64,000 nucleotides of DNA from positions 18,581,953-18,645,952 of the forward strand of contig OY829668.1 of the NCBI GenBank assembly GCA_963691815.1, in the 5' to 3' direction. The stretch's first letter is position 1; every line of letters begins with the position of its first letter. The notes under the pieces were generated by a model. That model was not told where the DNA came from, did not search any database, and saw only the letters and a program-made list of their open reading frames with translations. This DNA comes from Echiichthys vipera. Taxonomy: Eukaryota; Chordata; Actinopteri; Perciformes; Trachinidae. Positions 52,779 to 63,894 of this stretch are shown here, one piece after another. The translations under genes and the position numbers were made by a program.

Positions 52779-53755
52779 TTGTCTTTGTTGTTGAAGCAGT
52801 ACTCTTCTGTGTTTGCAAAAGAGGATGATGACTTGGGTTACACTGACAAAGTACAACATGAGGTCCATCTTACAGACGACATACCTGTGACACAGCCGTA
52901 CAGACGCATCCCACCCACACAGTACAGTGAAATCAGGGAACATATTGGCAAGCTGTTAAAAAAAGGGGTCATCCAAGAAAGCACCAGTGCTTATGCTTCG
53001 CCGATAGTACTTGTGAGAAAGGCAGATGGCAGTCTGAGACTATGTGTCGATTACCGAAAACTCAATTCGAAGACAAGACGTGATGCATTTCCTCTTCCAA
53101 GGAGAGATGAGAGTTCTGATTCACTGAGGGGTTCCAAGTTCTTTTCAACCATTGATCTGGCGAGTGGATACCATCAGGTGGCCATGCATGAGAGAGAGCT
53201 AAGACAGCATTCACTACGCCATTTGGCCTTTATGAGTATGTGAGAATGCCCTTTGGCGTTGGTAACGGGCCAGCTTCTTTTCAGAGACTTATGCAGGTTA
53301 CTATGAATGATCTCATTTTTCCGATACTCCTGGTTTATCTTGATGATATATTGGTCTTTTCTGAGACATTTTAGCAGCATCTGGAAAGACTTGAGACAGT
53401 GTTTACAAGACTGGCAGAGACGGATCTTAAGGTGAAACCACAGAAGTGTGCTTTTTTACAGCAGTCAGTGAAGTTTTTTGGCCATCAGGTGTCCGCAGCA
53501 GGTGTAGGGACTGACTCCTCCAAGGTATCTGCTGTTAAGGACTGGAAGGTTCCAACCACTGTTAAAGAGTTACAGTCATATCTCAGGTTCTGTAGTTATT
53601 ACAGGAGATTCATCCGGGGTTTCTCACAAGTTGCTGGACCACTGCATGACCTAGTCAACAAATGTCCAGGTGTCAAGAAAACAGGAAAAGTAAGTCACCA
53701 GCGTTGTGCAATGTGGACATCTAAGTGTGAATGTTTTTTTAGCAGGAAAAACTAA
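52779..53755 (+). pseudogene. pol: Gypsy B reverse transcriptase, frameshifted
   Basis: First frame: [97 protein letters not shown] shift near 53,215 moves to [19 protein letters not shown] and the catalytic [13 protein letters not shown] (about 53,330). Then VKPQKCAFLQQSVKFFGHQV and LQSYLRFCSYYRRFIRGFSQ. One stop (TAG) sits at 53,372. Confidence 0.88.
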
Positions 53756-53769
53756 CTTCAGCTCCTATT

Positions 53770-54468
53770 TTGGGTTTTGCTGATTTCACACAACCCTTTT
53801 TAGTTAGGACAGATGCCAGCCAGCATGGATTAGGCAGTGTGTTGTGTCAACAGCAGGGAGACACCAAACGAGTCATAGCATATGCTAGCCGCCGTCTACG
53901 TCAAGTTGAGAAAAATGACCGGAATTATAGTAGCATGAAATTAGAGTTACTTGCCTTGAAATGGTCAGTTGCTGAAAAGTTCTGGGGCTACTTGCTGGGT
54001 TCAAAGTTTGTTGTCCTGACTGACAATAACCCTCTCTGTCACCTCAAAACAGCCAAGTTAGGTGCTATAGAGCAGAGGTGGGTAGCACAACTGTCGGTTT
54101 TTGAGTTTGAGGTAAAGTATCGGCCTGGCTCGAGTAACGCTGCTGCAGATGCACTCTCTAGGCAGGAGTTTGCAGGGGAGCATGAAACTGACCCTGATTC
54201 CGAGTTTGACAATTGCGTGGCTATTTGTAACCCTGTTTGGCGAGGGACAAGTCTGGATCCTGGTCTGGCTACTAACGGTCTTGAGTGTTTCAAAGTGAGA
54301 CAGATTCAGGTTGCAGAGTCAGTGTCTGGTGAAAATAGTGCTGGACAAGGCAACACACCCACACTGCCAGGATACACCAGGGATGAGCAAGTGGGTTTTG
54401 AGACCAGTGATCCCACCCTAAAAGGATTTAGGGCATTTTGGGATAGGGGGAGGAGGCCAGGACCCTGA
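53770..54468 (+). pseudogene. pol: Gypsy B RNase H and linker
   Basis: FLVRTDASQHGLGSVLCQQQ (first Asp), VIAYASRRLRQVEKN, SSMKLELLALKWSVAEKFWG (Glu), FVVLTDNNPLCHL (Asp), SVFEFEVKYRPGSSNAAADA (final Asp), then an acidic linker. All RNase H catalytic positions are kept. The frame ends in a TGA before integrase. Confidence 0.88.
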
Positions 54469-54480
54469 GAGAGGCCAGCG

Positions 54481-55290
54481 TTGTCAAGTCAAGTGAAAAA
54501 ACTGTTGAAACAGTGGAATAACATACAACAAAGGGAAGGGTTGTTGTACAGGGTTATTCATGATCAGCGTCATGGTGAATTGTGGCAGTTACTTGTTCCT
54601 AGTTGTTTGAAAGACCAAGTCCTGGGGAATGTACACAATAATATGGGACATCAAGGCATATAGTGCACTATAAACTTGTTAAGAGAGAGGTGTTTCTGGG
54701 TAGGTCTATGTGTGGATGTTGAAAACTGGGTTAAAAACTGTGAGTGGTGCATTCTTACTAAGATGCCACAGCCAAAAATCCATTCTGCTGTTCAAGCCTT
54801 CCTGGCCTCGGTTGATTTTACAGTGTTGGAGACAGCCTCAGATGGCTGTGAAAATGTCCTGGTTGTGACAGATGTGTTCACAAAGTTCATCCAAGCATAT
54901 CTGACCAATGATCAGACAGCTGACACAACAGCTAAAGTTTTGCTGAGGGAGTGGTTCATGAAGTATGGGGTTCCTGAGAGACTACACTCGGACCAAGGCA
55001 GGAACTTTGAGAATGAAGTTATAGCAGAGCTTTGCAGACTCTATGGGGTTAAAAAGACACTAACAACTCCTTACCGGCCACATGGAAACGCTCAATGCGA
55101 AAGATACAACCGAGCACTTCATGATTTGCTTAGGACACTTCCACCAGAGAAAAAAAGCCGTTGGCCAGAGCATCTTTTCTGAACTATTATATGCCTATAA
55201 TGTCACTCCTCATGCGTCCACAGGGTACTCGCTCTATTTTCTGCTTTTTGGGTGCAGCAACATCTCCCAGTAGATGCACTACTAGGGTTT
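54481..55290 (+). pseudogene. pol: Gypsy B integrase, zinc finger and core
   Basis: The HHCC zinc region is HNNMGHQGI ... CEWCILTK, with a TAG between the His pair and the Cys pair at 54,661. Core: [20 protein letters not shown] and [12 protein letters not shown] (first catalytic Asp region), [16 protein letters not shown] (second Asp), [20 protein letters not shown] (Glu). A shift near 55,180 leads to LLYAYNVTPHASTGYSLYFL. Most catalytic residues are present. Confidence 0.88.
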
Positions 55291-56049
55291 GAGTGTGTGT
55301 CAGACAGGAAACAGCACTGGTTGACTGTTCATCAGGAGAGACTGAGACAGGCACATGAAAGAGCCAGAGTGTACTCAGAGCAGAGAGCAGCAGAGCGAAT
55401 CACCATGCAAAATAAGAAAGTGTAAGTCCCCCGGTCGACATTGGTCAGTTGGTTTTTCTGCGTCACAGACCGTTAGGTAGACAAAAGATTCAAGACGCAT
55501 GGAGTCCAATAGTCTACAAGATAGTTGACATCCAGGGTACCACACACACAGTTGAACCTGTTGAGGGAGGTCCTATTAAGAGGGTTCATAGGTCAGAGTT
55601 GCGGCTTTGTCCCAGACCAGTTCCCAAACCCAGACCTAGAACTAGGTTACAAACCAAAGCACAGCCTGTAGCCGAGGACATGCCAGAGTCACCAGGGCCT
55701 GATTTTGTTGTTGTTGAGAAAGTCTTTCCTTCCCAGGTTGTGCAACCACCAAGTACTTTTCATGTAGAAGAAGGGGCTGAGGTATCAGAGACAGCTACTT
55801 CAGATGAAAGTGATAAAGTGGGACCTAAGGGAAGTTATCGGGAGGTGAGAGGTGTTGACACAGAAACAGGAAAGGTGAACAGTGATTTTCAAACCACCAA
55901 AAACATGTAAGGGTATTCGCTACCAGACATTGCAGGGGGAGCGGGAAGTAAAGACTGTACACCTACACCTGCGGTTAGGAAAAGCAAGCGGGCCACAGCT
56001 GGGTCTCGTCCTAACCCATTTAACCCTCCAAAATCAGCTTGTCATTCTG
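55291..56049 (+). pseudogene. pol: Gypsy B integrase C-terminus and tail
   Basis: A frame at 55,449-55,910 reads VFLRHRPLGRQKIQDAWSPI, VYKIVDIQGTTHTVEPVEGG and PIKRVHRSELRLCPRP, the GPY/F-like integrase end, then a Pro/Glu-rich tail. The preceding 100 bases have shifted frames (RLRQAHERARVYSEQRAAER). Confidence 0.75.
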
Positions 56050-56051
56050 TA

Positions 56052-56318
56052 GTGGTCAGCACAGACATGATCTCTCAGGTTTTAACAAGCTTAGGTACTG
56101 CTCTTTTTGAGAAGGCATTACAGGGAGCATTTGACACAGTTCAACTATGTGTTAAAACTGTGAAGGCAATTGTGTTTCGCCACATTCAGTGCTTAAATAT
56201 GGTCACTAGGGGGCAGCATTTTCCCTGGGGATTTGTTACTAAGCCAAGTCCATTATGGTCTTTGTTTTGTTTTGCGTGTGGACCACGGACATATTTCAGT
56301 CAGGAAGACAGTGATTAA
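56052..56318 (+). other. Unassigned ORF at the 3' end of gypsy B
   Basis: 88 residues (MVSTDMISQVLTSLGTALFE ...) between integrase and the 3' LTR. It may be the end of a pol tail or a small accessory frame. No homology recognised. Confidence 0.3.
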
Positions 56319-56349
56319 ATGCCATTGTGTGAAGAAGAAGGTAAAAAAA

Positions 56350-57105
56350 TGACATTCTGTTAAATATCGCTGTATAAAACCCTTATATAGAGGTAGAATA
56401 GAATAGAATAGAATAGACTTTATTGATCCCACAGCGGGGAAATTCACATGAGCAGTAGCTTACAACACAGACACAGACAACACAGACCCTTAGTTTACAT
56501 AAGGTAAACAAAGATAATTAAAAATAAAATAGAAGATAAAAATAAAGAATAAGAATAGAAAATATACTATATACAATATACAACAATTTACACTATGTGT
56601 CATAAATATGAAGTGGAAAAACTACAGTGGATGGAAATACTAAGTACAGATGTTACAAATATGCATTACAAAAGTGACCTGTGGATATTTGTAACCGATG
56701 ACTTTGTATACCTTTGATATTTGCGGATTTTGGGCACAAGTTACCGACGCAATACTGCTCAACTTCATAAACATGCTAGCAAGTGTAACGCCATGCAGTG
56801 TGATTTTGATTGTGAGAAATGTTAAGGGTAGTGTGTTGAAAACGTATGTGTTTTTGGTTAATCATTTAGTGACCTATTTGAAACTGTGGGGTTACAGAAT
56901 GTGTGTAAATGCTACCCGGTTGTGTTTACTGTTTCTAGTCGTGGCCACTTTCATATTTTATTTTATTGTATTTTATTTTAATTATTTTTTGTAAACACAC
57001 CCTCTGTAAAACAAAGTAGCAATTTGTGTTAATGAAATAAAGCTAAGGCTACAAGAACCCCAGAAGTAATTGTGTGCTGTGTGGCATCTAATTCCACGGG
57101 CTACA
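56350..57105 (+). repeat. 3' LTR of gypsy B, with inserted LINE tail
   Basis: Starts about TGACATTCTG after an A-rich purine tract (GAAGAAGAAGGTAAAAAAA) and ends GGGCTACA at 57,105. AATAAA at about 57,037 is the poly(A) signal. Contains a roughly 265-bp LINE 3' fragment at 56,396-56,660. Confidence 0.6.
56396..56660 (-). mobile_element. 5'-truncated LINE tail in the gypsy B LTR
   Basis: (AGAAT)n followed by AGACTTTATTGATCCCACAG and GGGGAAATTCAC is the complement of the same 3' end found at 60,050-60,110 in the minus-strand LINE. No ORF remains. Confidence 0.65.
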
Positions 57106-57394
57106 GAAGGATAATGAAGGAAATGTTAGATGGGAAATACCGACAGGAAATGTGTGGGTACAGAGGCAAGAACATTTCAGAGAAAAGGAGAAAAAAGAGA
57201 GGGAGGAAAAGAGGGACTTGGTTATCTTTATTGCTGGGGTAATCAATGCAACAGCTGAGGTTAAATCTAAAACTGAAAGGATTCAAATCATCATAAAGGC
57301 AGCAACTCAACATTTTGGCATGGTAGACTTCAAATGGGAAGAAGTAAGTGACTGTCTTGCTGTGCACTCAAACCAGGAAGTAGGGAAAGGGTGA
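57106..57394 (+). pseudogene. Nimb-like LINE ORF1, C-terminal part
   Basis: Resumes after gypsy B. A Lys/Glu-rich helix (REKEKKEREEKRDLVIFIAG) is followed by VINATAEVKSKTERIQIIIK and FGMVDFKWEEVSDCL. Its stop (TGA at 57,392-57,394) touches the ORF2 start at 57,396. The two ORFs almost overlap, as expected for coupled translation of I-type LINEs. Confidence 0.7.
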
Positions 57395-57395
57395 T

Positions 57396-60040
57396 ATGAT
57401 AATTTTACAATGGAATGCAAAGAGTCTGTTGGCAAATGGTCAAGATTTTAAAAAGTTTATAGATAGTAGGAGTATAAAACCAGATATAATGTGTGTTCAA
57501 GAAACATGGTTAAAACCTAGATTTGATTTTGTTTTATCTGACTATACTGTCATCAGTCAAGACAGCGAACAAGGAAGTGGTGGGGGATGTGCTACCTTTG
57601 TAAGGAAGGGTGTTCTTTATAGGGTGTTGGGTACAGGGAAGGATCAAGAATATGTGGTAGTGGAAGTATGGGCAGATAAAAAGAAAATAGTAGTGATTAA
57701 TTATTATAACCCTTGTAAACAGCTAGCATTAAATGAACTAGAGGAAATAGAAGGTCAGGATAGAGATAATGTTGTATGGTGTGGAGATTTTAATGCCCAT
57801 AATAGACTGTGGGGAGGGGAAAAGACAGACAATAATGGGCAGATAATTGAAGAATTAATGAATGATAGGAACTTAGTTTGTTTGAATGATGGTAGAAGGA
57901 CTAGGATTGATATTAGAACTGGTAAAGAGTCCGTACTAGACCTCACAATTCTGTCCAGTAGAATGGCCCCAAAATGTGAATGGGAAGTGCACGGAAAAGA
58001 TCCTATTGGAAGTGATCACTACCCAATTCTATGTAAACTGGATGTTGATGTAAGGTTGAGCTCAGAAGATAGCCATGGAAGGTGGATTTCAAAAAAGCAG
58101 AATGGAAGAGATTTAAGGAAGAAAGTGATTTGTACATTAGTTCAATACAAGAAACAAATGTTGTTGAAAGAAAACAAAAGTGAGTTAGGACACAGTATTT
58201 ATATGGCTGCAATGGCTTCAATACCAAAAAGTTCAGGAAAACTAGTAAGGGAAGTGGTTCCATGGTGGAATGCTAAATGTGAAGAGGCAGTTCGGGAAAG
58301 GAACAGAGCATTTAGAAGGTTAAAAAAACCCTCATAACTTTCAACATCTGATTGATTGTAAACACGCACAGGCAGTAGTGAGAAGGTCTATAAGGCAAAG
58401 AAAAAGAACATACTGGAGAGATTATTGTACATCAATTGGAAGTAATATTAATATAAATGATGTATGGGGAATGATCAAGAAAATGGAAGGTAATAGAAGA
58501 GAATGGAATTATCCAGTCCTGTCAGATGGAGAACAGTTGGCTATATCAAACCTAGAGAAAAGCAGACATGATGGTGAACACACTAAGTAAGGTACATAGT
58601 TCAAGTAATTTATCAGAAGAAGAAAGAAGGGGTAGGGAAGAAACAAGGAGTCTATATACTGAGATTATTAAAAAAAAAAAAGACAAAATAGAGGATAAAT
58701 ATAATGTTTCCAATCACAATGAGAGAAGAGTTAAGAAATGCTTTGGATAAGTGTAAGAACTCTGCATCTGGCAAAGATGAAATCTGTTATAGCATGTTAA
58801 GACATTTAAGTGAAACAGGAATTCAGAAGGTTTTAAAAAGAAAGATTCCTGCAGGATGGAAGGAGGCAGTTATTGTTCCAAGAAGAAAACCAGGAAAAGA
58901 TGCTAGTAATCCAGCTAATTACAGGCCAATAGCTCTTACTTCTCACTTAGGTAAATTAATGGAAAGGTTGGTGAATGGAAGGATAATGCACTTTATTGAA
59001 GAAAGGGGGGTGATGACTAGTTGTCAGAGTGGTTTTAGAAAGGGGAGATGTACTATTGATTCAGTCATATGTCTTCTGGACGAAATAAGAAAAGCACAGG
59101 TAAAGAAAGAGACTGTTGTGGCAGTATTTTAGATGTGTAAAAAGCATATGATATGCTATAGGTAGAGGGCCTTTTAATCAAAATGCATATGTTAGGAATT
59201 GGAGGAAATATGTTTAACTGGGTGATGGACTTTTTAAATAATAGAAGAATTCAGGTGAAAATAGGGAAAGAAACATCCAGAAGGTGCTAGGTAGAAAATG
59301 GGACACCACCAGGAAGTGTGGTTAGTCCATTACTGTTCAACATCATGATCAATGATATTTTTGCTAATGTTCAGCCAGGTATTGGAAAATCACTATTTGC
59401 AGATGATGGTAGCTTATGGAAAAGGGGGAACAATGTAAAGTACACCCTGAAGAAGGGACAGGAAGCTCTAAAACTAGTGGAGGACTGGGGAAGGAAATGG
59501 GGCTTTAGCTTCTCTATTGAGAAAACTAAGGTTGTGTTTTTTACTCGAAAGAAAATAGATGAAAGTATAAATCTGGAGCTGTATGGTAGGAATTTGGAGA
59601 GGGTTAAAAGTTTTAAATTTATTGATGTGTTTTTAGATACAGGACTTACATGGAGGGATCATGTATCAAAATTAGTAGATAAATGTAAAAAAGTAATGAA
59701 TTTAATGAGATGTCTTGCTGGAACAGTATGGGGAGCAGATATATCTTCTTTGAAGCAAATGTATGTATATTTAATCAGAGCAAGAATTGAATATGGGTGT
59801 GTTGTTTATGGATCTGCAGCCAAATCAGTTTTAGCTGGATTAGATAAAGTCCAAGCTATGGCACTTGGAATATGTACAGGAGCTGTGCGATCCTCTCCAG
59901 TATGCTCTTTGCAGGTAGGAACAGGAGAAATGCCACTCAGCTTGATGGGTCAAAGGGATGTCCACCCAGTTAAAATAACAATACAGGGAAGCTGGGAGAG
60001 AGGTGGCAAGACTCCCAAGTTTTGGATGAACCGGGAAGGC
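57396..60040 (+). pseudogene. Nimb-like LINE ORF2: endonuclease and RT
   Basis: Endonuclease (57,396-58,337, open 313 residues): LQWNAKSLLANGQDFKKFID, CVQETWLKPRF, INYYNPC, VWCGDFNAHNRLWGG, SVLDLTIL, IGSDHYPILCKL. After frameshifts at 58,337-58,700 the RT runs 58,704-59,132 (ASGKDEICYSMLRHL, PGKDASNPANYRPIALTSHL, CQSGFRKGRCTIDSV) and, past stops, 59,318-60,040 (GSVVSPLLFNIMINDIF, catalytic SLFADDGSLW at about 59,400, FSIEKTKVVFFTRKK, YVYLIRARIEYGCVVYGSAA). The frame is cut at 60,048 by the inserted LINE. Confidence 0.88.
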
Positions 60041-60048
60041 AGTGGCAC
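60041..60048 (+). repeat. Left target duplication of the nested LINE
   Basis: AGTGGCAC here pairs with AGTGGTAC at 62,834-62,841 (7 of 8). Confidence 0.55.
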
Positions 60049-60327
60049 AGGAAATAGAATAGAACAGAATAGCATAGAATAGAATAGAATTACTTTAATG
60101 ATCCCAGACTGGGAAATTATTTTGTAACAGCAGTAGTGGGTCAGCAAATAAAAACTTTGTACATAACATAAATAGAATCCAATATATACATAGTGTATAT
60201 ATACAGTGCACAGTGTGCTATAAACAATAAACATTAATAACATATACAACAAAATGTGCAAAATATACTATAACAATAATACTATATACAAAACAAAAAA
60301 AAACAGTAGAGAGAAAAGAGTTCTCTG

Positions 60328-62823
60328 TCAGGCCGAGGTGAGAGAGTTATTATAAAAAGTGATGGGTTGTGGCAGGAAAGATTTCCTGAATCTGTTGCTA
60401 CGACAGCGAAGCTGAAGCAGCCTTATGGATAAGGTGCTCCGCTGTCTGCCCAGTGTGAGTTGGAGAGGTTGGAGAGGATTATCCATGATGGATAACAGTT
60501 TTTTCAGTGTCCTCCTCTCCACCACAGCCTCCAGAGTGTCCTGTTTGCAGCCAATCACCGAGCAAGCCTTCCTGATCAGTTTGTTGAGTCTGTTGGTGTC
60601 GCTGTTGCCAATGCTGCTTCCCCAGCAAACCACAGCAAATAAAAGTACACTAGCCACCACATACTGATAAAAGATCTCCAACATCTTGCTGCACACGTTG
60701 AAGGATCTCAGCTTCCTCAAGAAGTGAAGTCTGCTCATCCCCTTCTTGGAAACAGCTTCAGTGTTAGATCTCCAGTCCAGTCTGTGGTTGATGGTAACAC
60801 CCAGGTACTTATAATCCTCCACCGCCTCCACCTCCTTACCCAGAATGCACAGAGGTTGGAAGGCCGTCATCTTCTTCTTTCTGAAATCTATCACCATCTC
60901 TCTGGTCTTGCTGATGTTCAGCCGCAGGTGATTCTGTCCAGTCCACTTCACAAAGTTGTCCACCCAACAACAACCGAGTCGTCAGAAAACTTATGCAGGT
61001 GACACGACTCAGTGTTGTACTGAAAGTCAGTGGTGTATAAGGTGAACAGGAAAGGAGACAGTACAGTCCCATGTGGAGCTCCTGTATCACTAACCACCAC
61101 ATCAGACAGAACACTGCCCATACGGACAAACTGTGGCCTGCCTGTCGGGTAGTCAGTAATCCAGGAGATCATTGTGTCGTCTACTCCCATCACCAGCAGC
61201 CTCTCCCCCAGTAGCAGTGGCTGAATGGTGTTAAAAGCACTAGAGAAATCAAAGAATGTGATTCTCACAGTACCTCCTCCACCATCCAGGTGCAAATGGG
61301 CTTGTTGCAGCAGGTAGATGACAGCGTCATCAACTCCCAAGTGAGGCATGTAAGCCAATTGCAGAGGGTCTAGCAGGGCTCTCACCTGCGGCCTAAGGTT
61401 GACCAAAACCAGTCTCGCCAGCACCTTCATGACGTAAGATGTGAGGGCCACTGGTCGAGAGTCATTGAGGTCTGATGGTGTCAACTTCTTTGAAACAGGA
61501 ATTAGGCAGGAAGGGTTCCAAAGCACTGGTATTCTCTCCTGACCAGAGATCAGGTTGTAGAGGTGTTGTAGGACAGGATACAGCTGGCTGGCACATGTCT
61601 TCAGGATCCTGGGGCTGATACCGTCAGGGCCTGCAGCCTTATGCTGGTGTAGTCTCTCCAGCTGTCTCCTAACCTGGCCTGCAGTCACAGTCATGCAGGG
61701 GAGGCTGCTGGTGTCTTCAGTGGAGGATGACGAGGTGGAGGAGGAGGTGAAGGTGGAGGAGGAGGAGGCAGAGGAGGAGGAGGTGGAGGTGGAAGAGGTG
61801 GAGGAGGAAAAGGTGGAGGAGGAGGAGAGGTGCTGCACAGGAGAGCTCACAGCAGGGGATTGAGGGGCGAGGGGAGGAAGCATTTGGGGCAGTGAGGGTG
61901 TGTGGGGGTCTGGAGGTGTCATGGAGACGACAGAAGGCTGCTTAGGGGGTCAGCAGAACCAGGTTGTGGTCACATCTTCCGAGAGGGGGGAGGGCTGTGG
62001 GACTGATCCAGTGTGTTACAGTCTCTGGTGGGGCAGTCAACATACTGGTGAAATTTTGGAAGGGTTTTATCCAGTGAGATGTGATTAAAATCCCCAGTGA
62101 TGACAATAAATGCGTTGCATTTATTTGCAATGAGATGCAGCGTCTGTATCTGGGCAACAGCGGAGTGGATGACGTCACAGGCCAGCGCTGCATCAGCTGA
62201 AGGAGGAAAGTACACACCGATAATAATGGCAGACGTGAATTCCCGGGGCAAATAATAAGGCCTCATCCCCACAGTCAACAGTTCAATGTCCGGGGTAATG
62301 AGACGTTTCTTCACGTGAATGTGTCCGGGATTACACCACCTCTCACTCACCAGTGCAATCCCTCCTCCTATTTCTTTCCGCTGCTTGTCACGTCCCTGTC
62401 TGCCCGATCAGTGCTGAAACCGGGAATCGCCACGCTGTGGTCCGGGATGTGTAGGTGAAGCCATGTCTCCGTGAAACACAACACACTGCACTCACGATAT
62501 TCCCTCTGAGCCTTTATCAGCGCTGCGAGCTCGTCCGTCTTGTTCCCCAGAGACCTCAAGTTTCCCATGACGACCGCCGTTATCGCCCGTCTGTGTCTCC
62601 TCCTCTTCACCCTCTGTTTCACTCCAGCTCTGCAGCCACGGCGTCTCCTCCGCAGCTCCTTCAGGACCTCAGGTCTGGCTCCGGGCAGCAGTACAGGTTC
62701 ACACAGTGCAATCAGCTGGTCGCGCGTGTAAACAATGCGCTCAGTGATGCGCTCCTGACCCTCCGTTGCTAGGGTTAGCAAAACCATGACAAAAACAACA
62801 CAAAAAGTGCTGTGAAAGTTCAA
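60328..62823 (-). pseudogene. Jockey/Rex1-like LINE ORF, frameshifted
   Basis: N-terminus (62,823): a signal-like hydrophobic stretch and a basic region (RRRHRRAITAVVMGNLRSLG). Endonuclease: CFTETWLHLHIPDHS, then in the next frame YYLPREFTSAIIIGVYFPPS, IVITGDFNHISLDKTLPKF, VDCPTRDCNTLDQ. An unusual Ser/Thr run lies at 61,830-61,720. RT (61,922-60,948): LERLHQHKAAGPDGISPRIL, PVALTSYVMKVLARLVLVNL, QLAYMPHLGVDDAVIYLLQQ, RITFFDFSSAFNTIQPLLL, GAPHGTVLSPFLFTLYTTDF, FSDDSVVVG (normally YADD). C-terminus (60,963-60,328): YKYLGVTINHRLDWRSNTEA. The first RT Asp-motif residue is Ser instead of Ala. Not functional. Confidence 0.88.
61722..61835 (-). repeat. Polypurine (GGAGGT)n run encoding Ser/Thr
   Basis: GAGGAGGAGGTGGAGG-type triplets over about 110 bp. 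On the minus strand it stays in frame and encodes SSSSTFSSSTSSTSTSSSSA and more between the endonuclease and RT. Confidence 0.9.
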
Positions 62824-62841
62824 AAAAAGAAAAAGTGGTAC

Positions 62842-63610
62842 TTGAGATTAAATCAGATAATCATGTTATAGAACAATATCAAGATCACATATTCATTTTT
62901 ACTGATGGTGAAATGGGCAGCTTTCGTTGTGCAGGGATGGAATGCTCAAGCTTTGAAGAGAACCTCAAATTTTCTAAGCGTGTTCACAGTGGAATTATAC
63001 ACAATCCTGATGGCAGCGCAATGGACAGAGCAGATCCAGAACCATAAGGTTTTGATATGTAGTGACTCTGTGTCAGCAATCAATATTGTTGGGAAAGGAT
63101 CATCAAAGAGTCGTCAAGACCTTGTATATGACATTCTTCTGGCAATAGGAGATGTGAAAAGGTGAGGGGTAGAAATATCTTTTCTATGGGTCCCAGCTCA
63201 TGTCGGTATTGCAACAAATGAAAAGGTTGATAAGTTGGCTAAGGAAGTTGCTCTAAAGGAAACTGTAGATGTCAACATAAATCTATCAAAGGCTGAGGAT
63301 AAAAAGTATAGTGTGGCAGGACACCATTTTAAAATGGCAGCAGCTCTGGGAGCAAGAAAACAAAGGAAGGCACCTATTCGCAATATCTGGTAGGGTAACT
63401 GACTCCGTTAACATCTGCAAAAGAGGGGGGTTTAGACATAATGAAGAGGTTACTATTTCTAGAATGAGAATTGGGCACACGTATCTGAACAGCACTTTGT
63501 TTATTCTAGGAAAACATCAGAGTGGCTTATGTTCCTGTCATGTTTTGATGTCTTGAAGAAAATATGACCGCCAAAGACAAGACCTTCTTAGAGAATTGAA
63601 AAAAAATGGA
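62842..63610 (+). pseudogene. Nimb-like LINE ORF2: RNase H and C-terminus
   Basis: Resumes after the nested LINE. HIFIFTDGEMGS (first RNase H Asp), HKVLICSDSVSAINIVGKGS (central Asp), SFLWVPAHVGIATNEKVDKL then AKEV (His and final Asp). The C-terminal tail is in a shifted frame: WQQLWEQENKGRHLFAISG, EVTISRMRIGHTYLNSTLFI, GKHQSGLCS. RNase H would remove template RNA during second-strand synthesis. Stops at 63,164 and later make it inactive. The catalytic Glu was not located with confidence. Confidence 0.85.
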
Positions 63611-63782
63611 TTAAATTAAGTGTCTCTTAAAAGTATTTTGGAAGTGGGGTCAAGCAGGAGGGGAAAAAGCTGTTTATTCAGATTCTTAAAAGACACTGGG
63701 CTGTATAGTAGAATATAGAGCACTAAGGTGCTAGTACTATAGGTGGCAGCAATGCAACTTTTGGATGCCGACTTCCCTAAAA

Positions 63783-63857
63783 CCGCAAAGAAGAAGAAGA
63801 AGAAGAAGAAGAAGAAGAAGAAGAAGAAGAAGAAGAAGAAGAAGAAGAAGAAGAAGC
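63783..63857 (+). repeat. (GAA)n, 3' tail of the Nimb-like LINE
   Basis: About 24 AAG units follow GATGCCGACTTCCCTAAAAC, the usual 3' end of this LINE type. Confidence 0.9.
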
Positions 63858-63894
63858 AGTACGCCATTGCAGAAGAAAAAGGAGGCTTTTATTT

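Larger units (their letters stand above)
50284..57105 (+). mobile_element. Ty3/gypsy retrotransposon B inside the Nimb-like LINE
   Basis: Truncated 5' LTR end, tRNA-Leu-like primer site, gag, protease, RT, RNase H, integrase and a 3' LTR. The order is standard gypsy. The LTR ends ATTCCATGGGCTACA (50,333) and ATTCCACGGGCTACA (57,105) pair the two LTRs. Frames carry scattered stops. Confidence 0.85.
60049..62833 (-). mobile_element. Jockey/Rex1-like LINE nested in the Nimb-like ORF2
   Basis: The minus-strand element has an ORF from 62,823 to 60,328, then a 3' UTR and a TTCTA pentamer tail (plus AGAAT repeats at 60,054-60,090). It is bounded by an 8-bp imperfect duplication. It is nearly full length in the ORF but carries several frameshifts. 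Confidence 0.85.
49795..63860 (+). mobile_element. I/Nimb-like LINE with RNase H, split by two later elements
   Basis: Pieces in order: ORF1 N-part (49,800-50,283), ORF1 C-terminus (57,106-57,394), endonuclease-RT (57,396-60,040), RNase H and tail (62,842-63,610), 3' UTR ending in (GAA)n at 63,857. A gypsy element separates the first two pieces and a jockey/Rex1-like LINE separates the last two. ORF1 with CCHC knuckles plus ORF2 with RNase H fits the I superfamily; the Nimb assignment is from motif resemblance. Confidence 0.85.

Noticed and set aside
63616..63867. Minus-strand ORF with a long poly-Phe run
   Set aside because: It is just the (GAA)n tail of the LINE read backwards.
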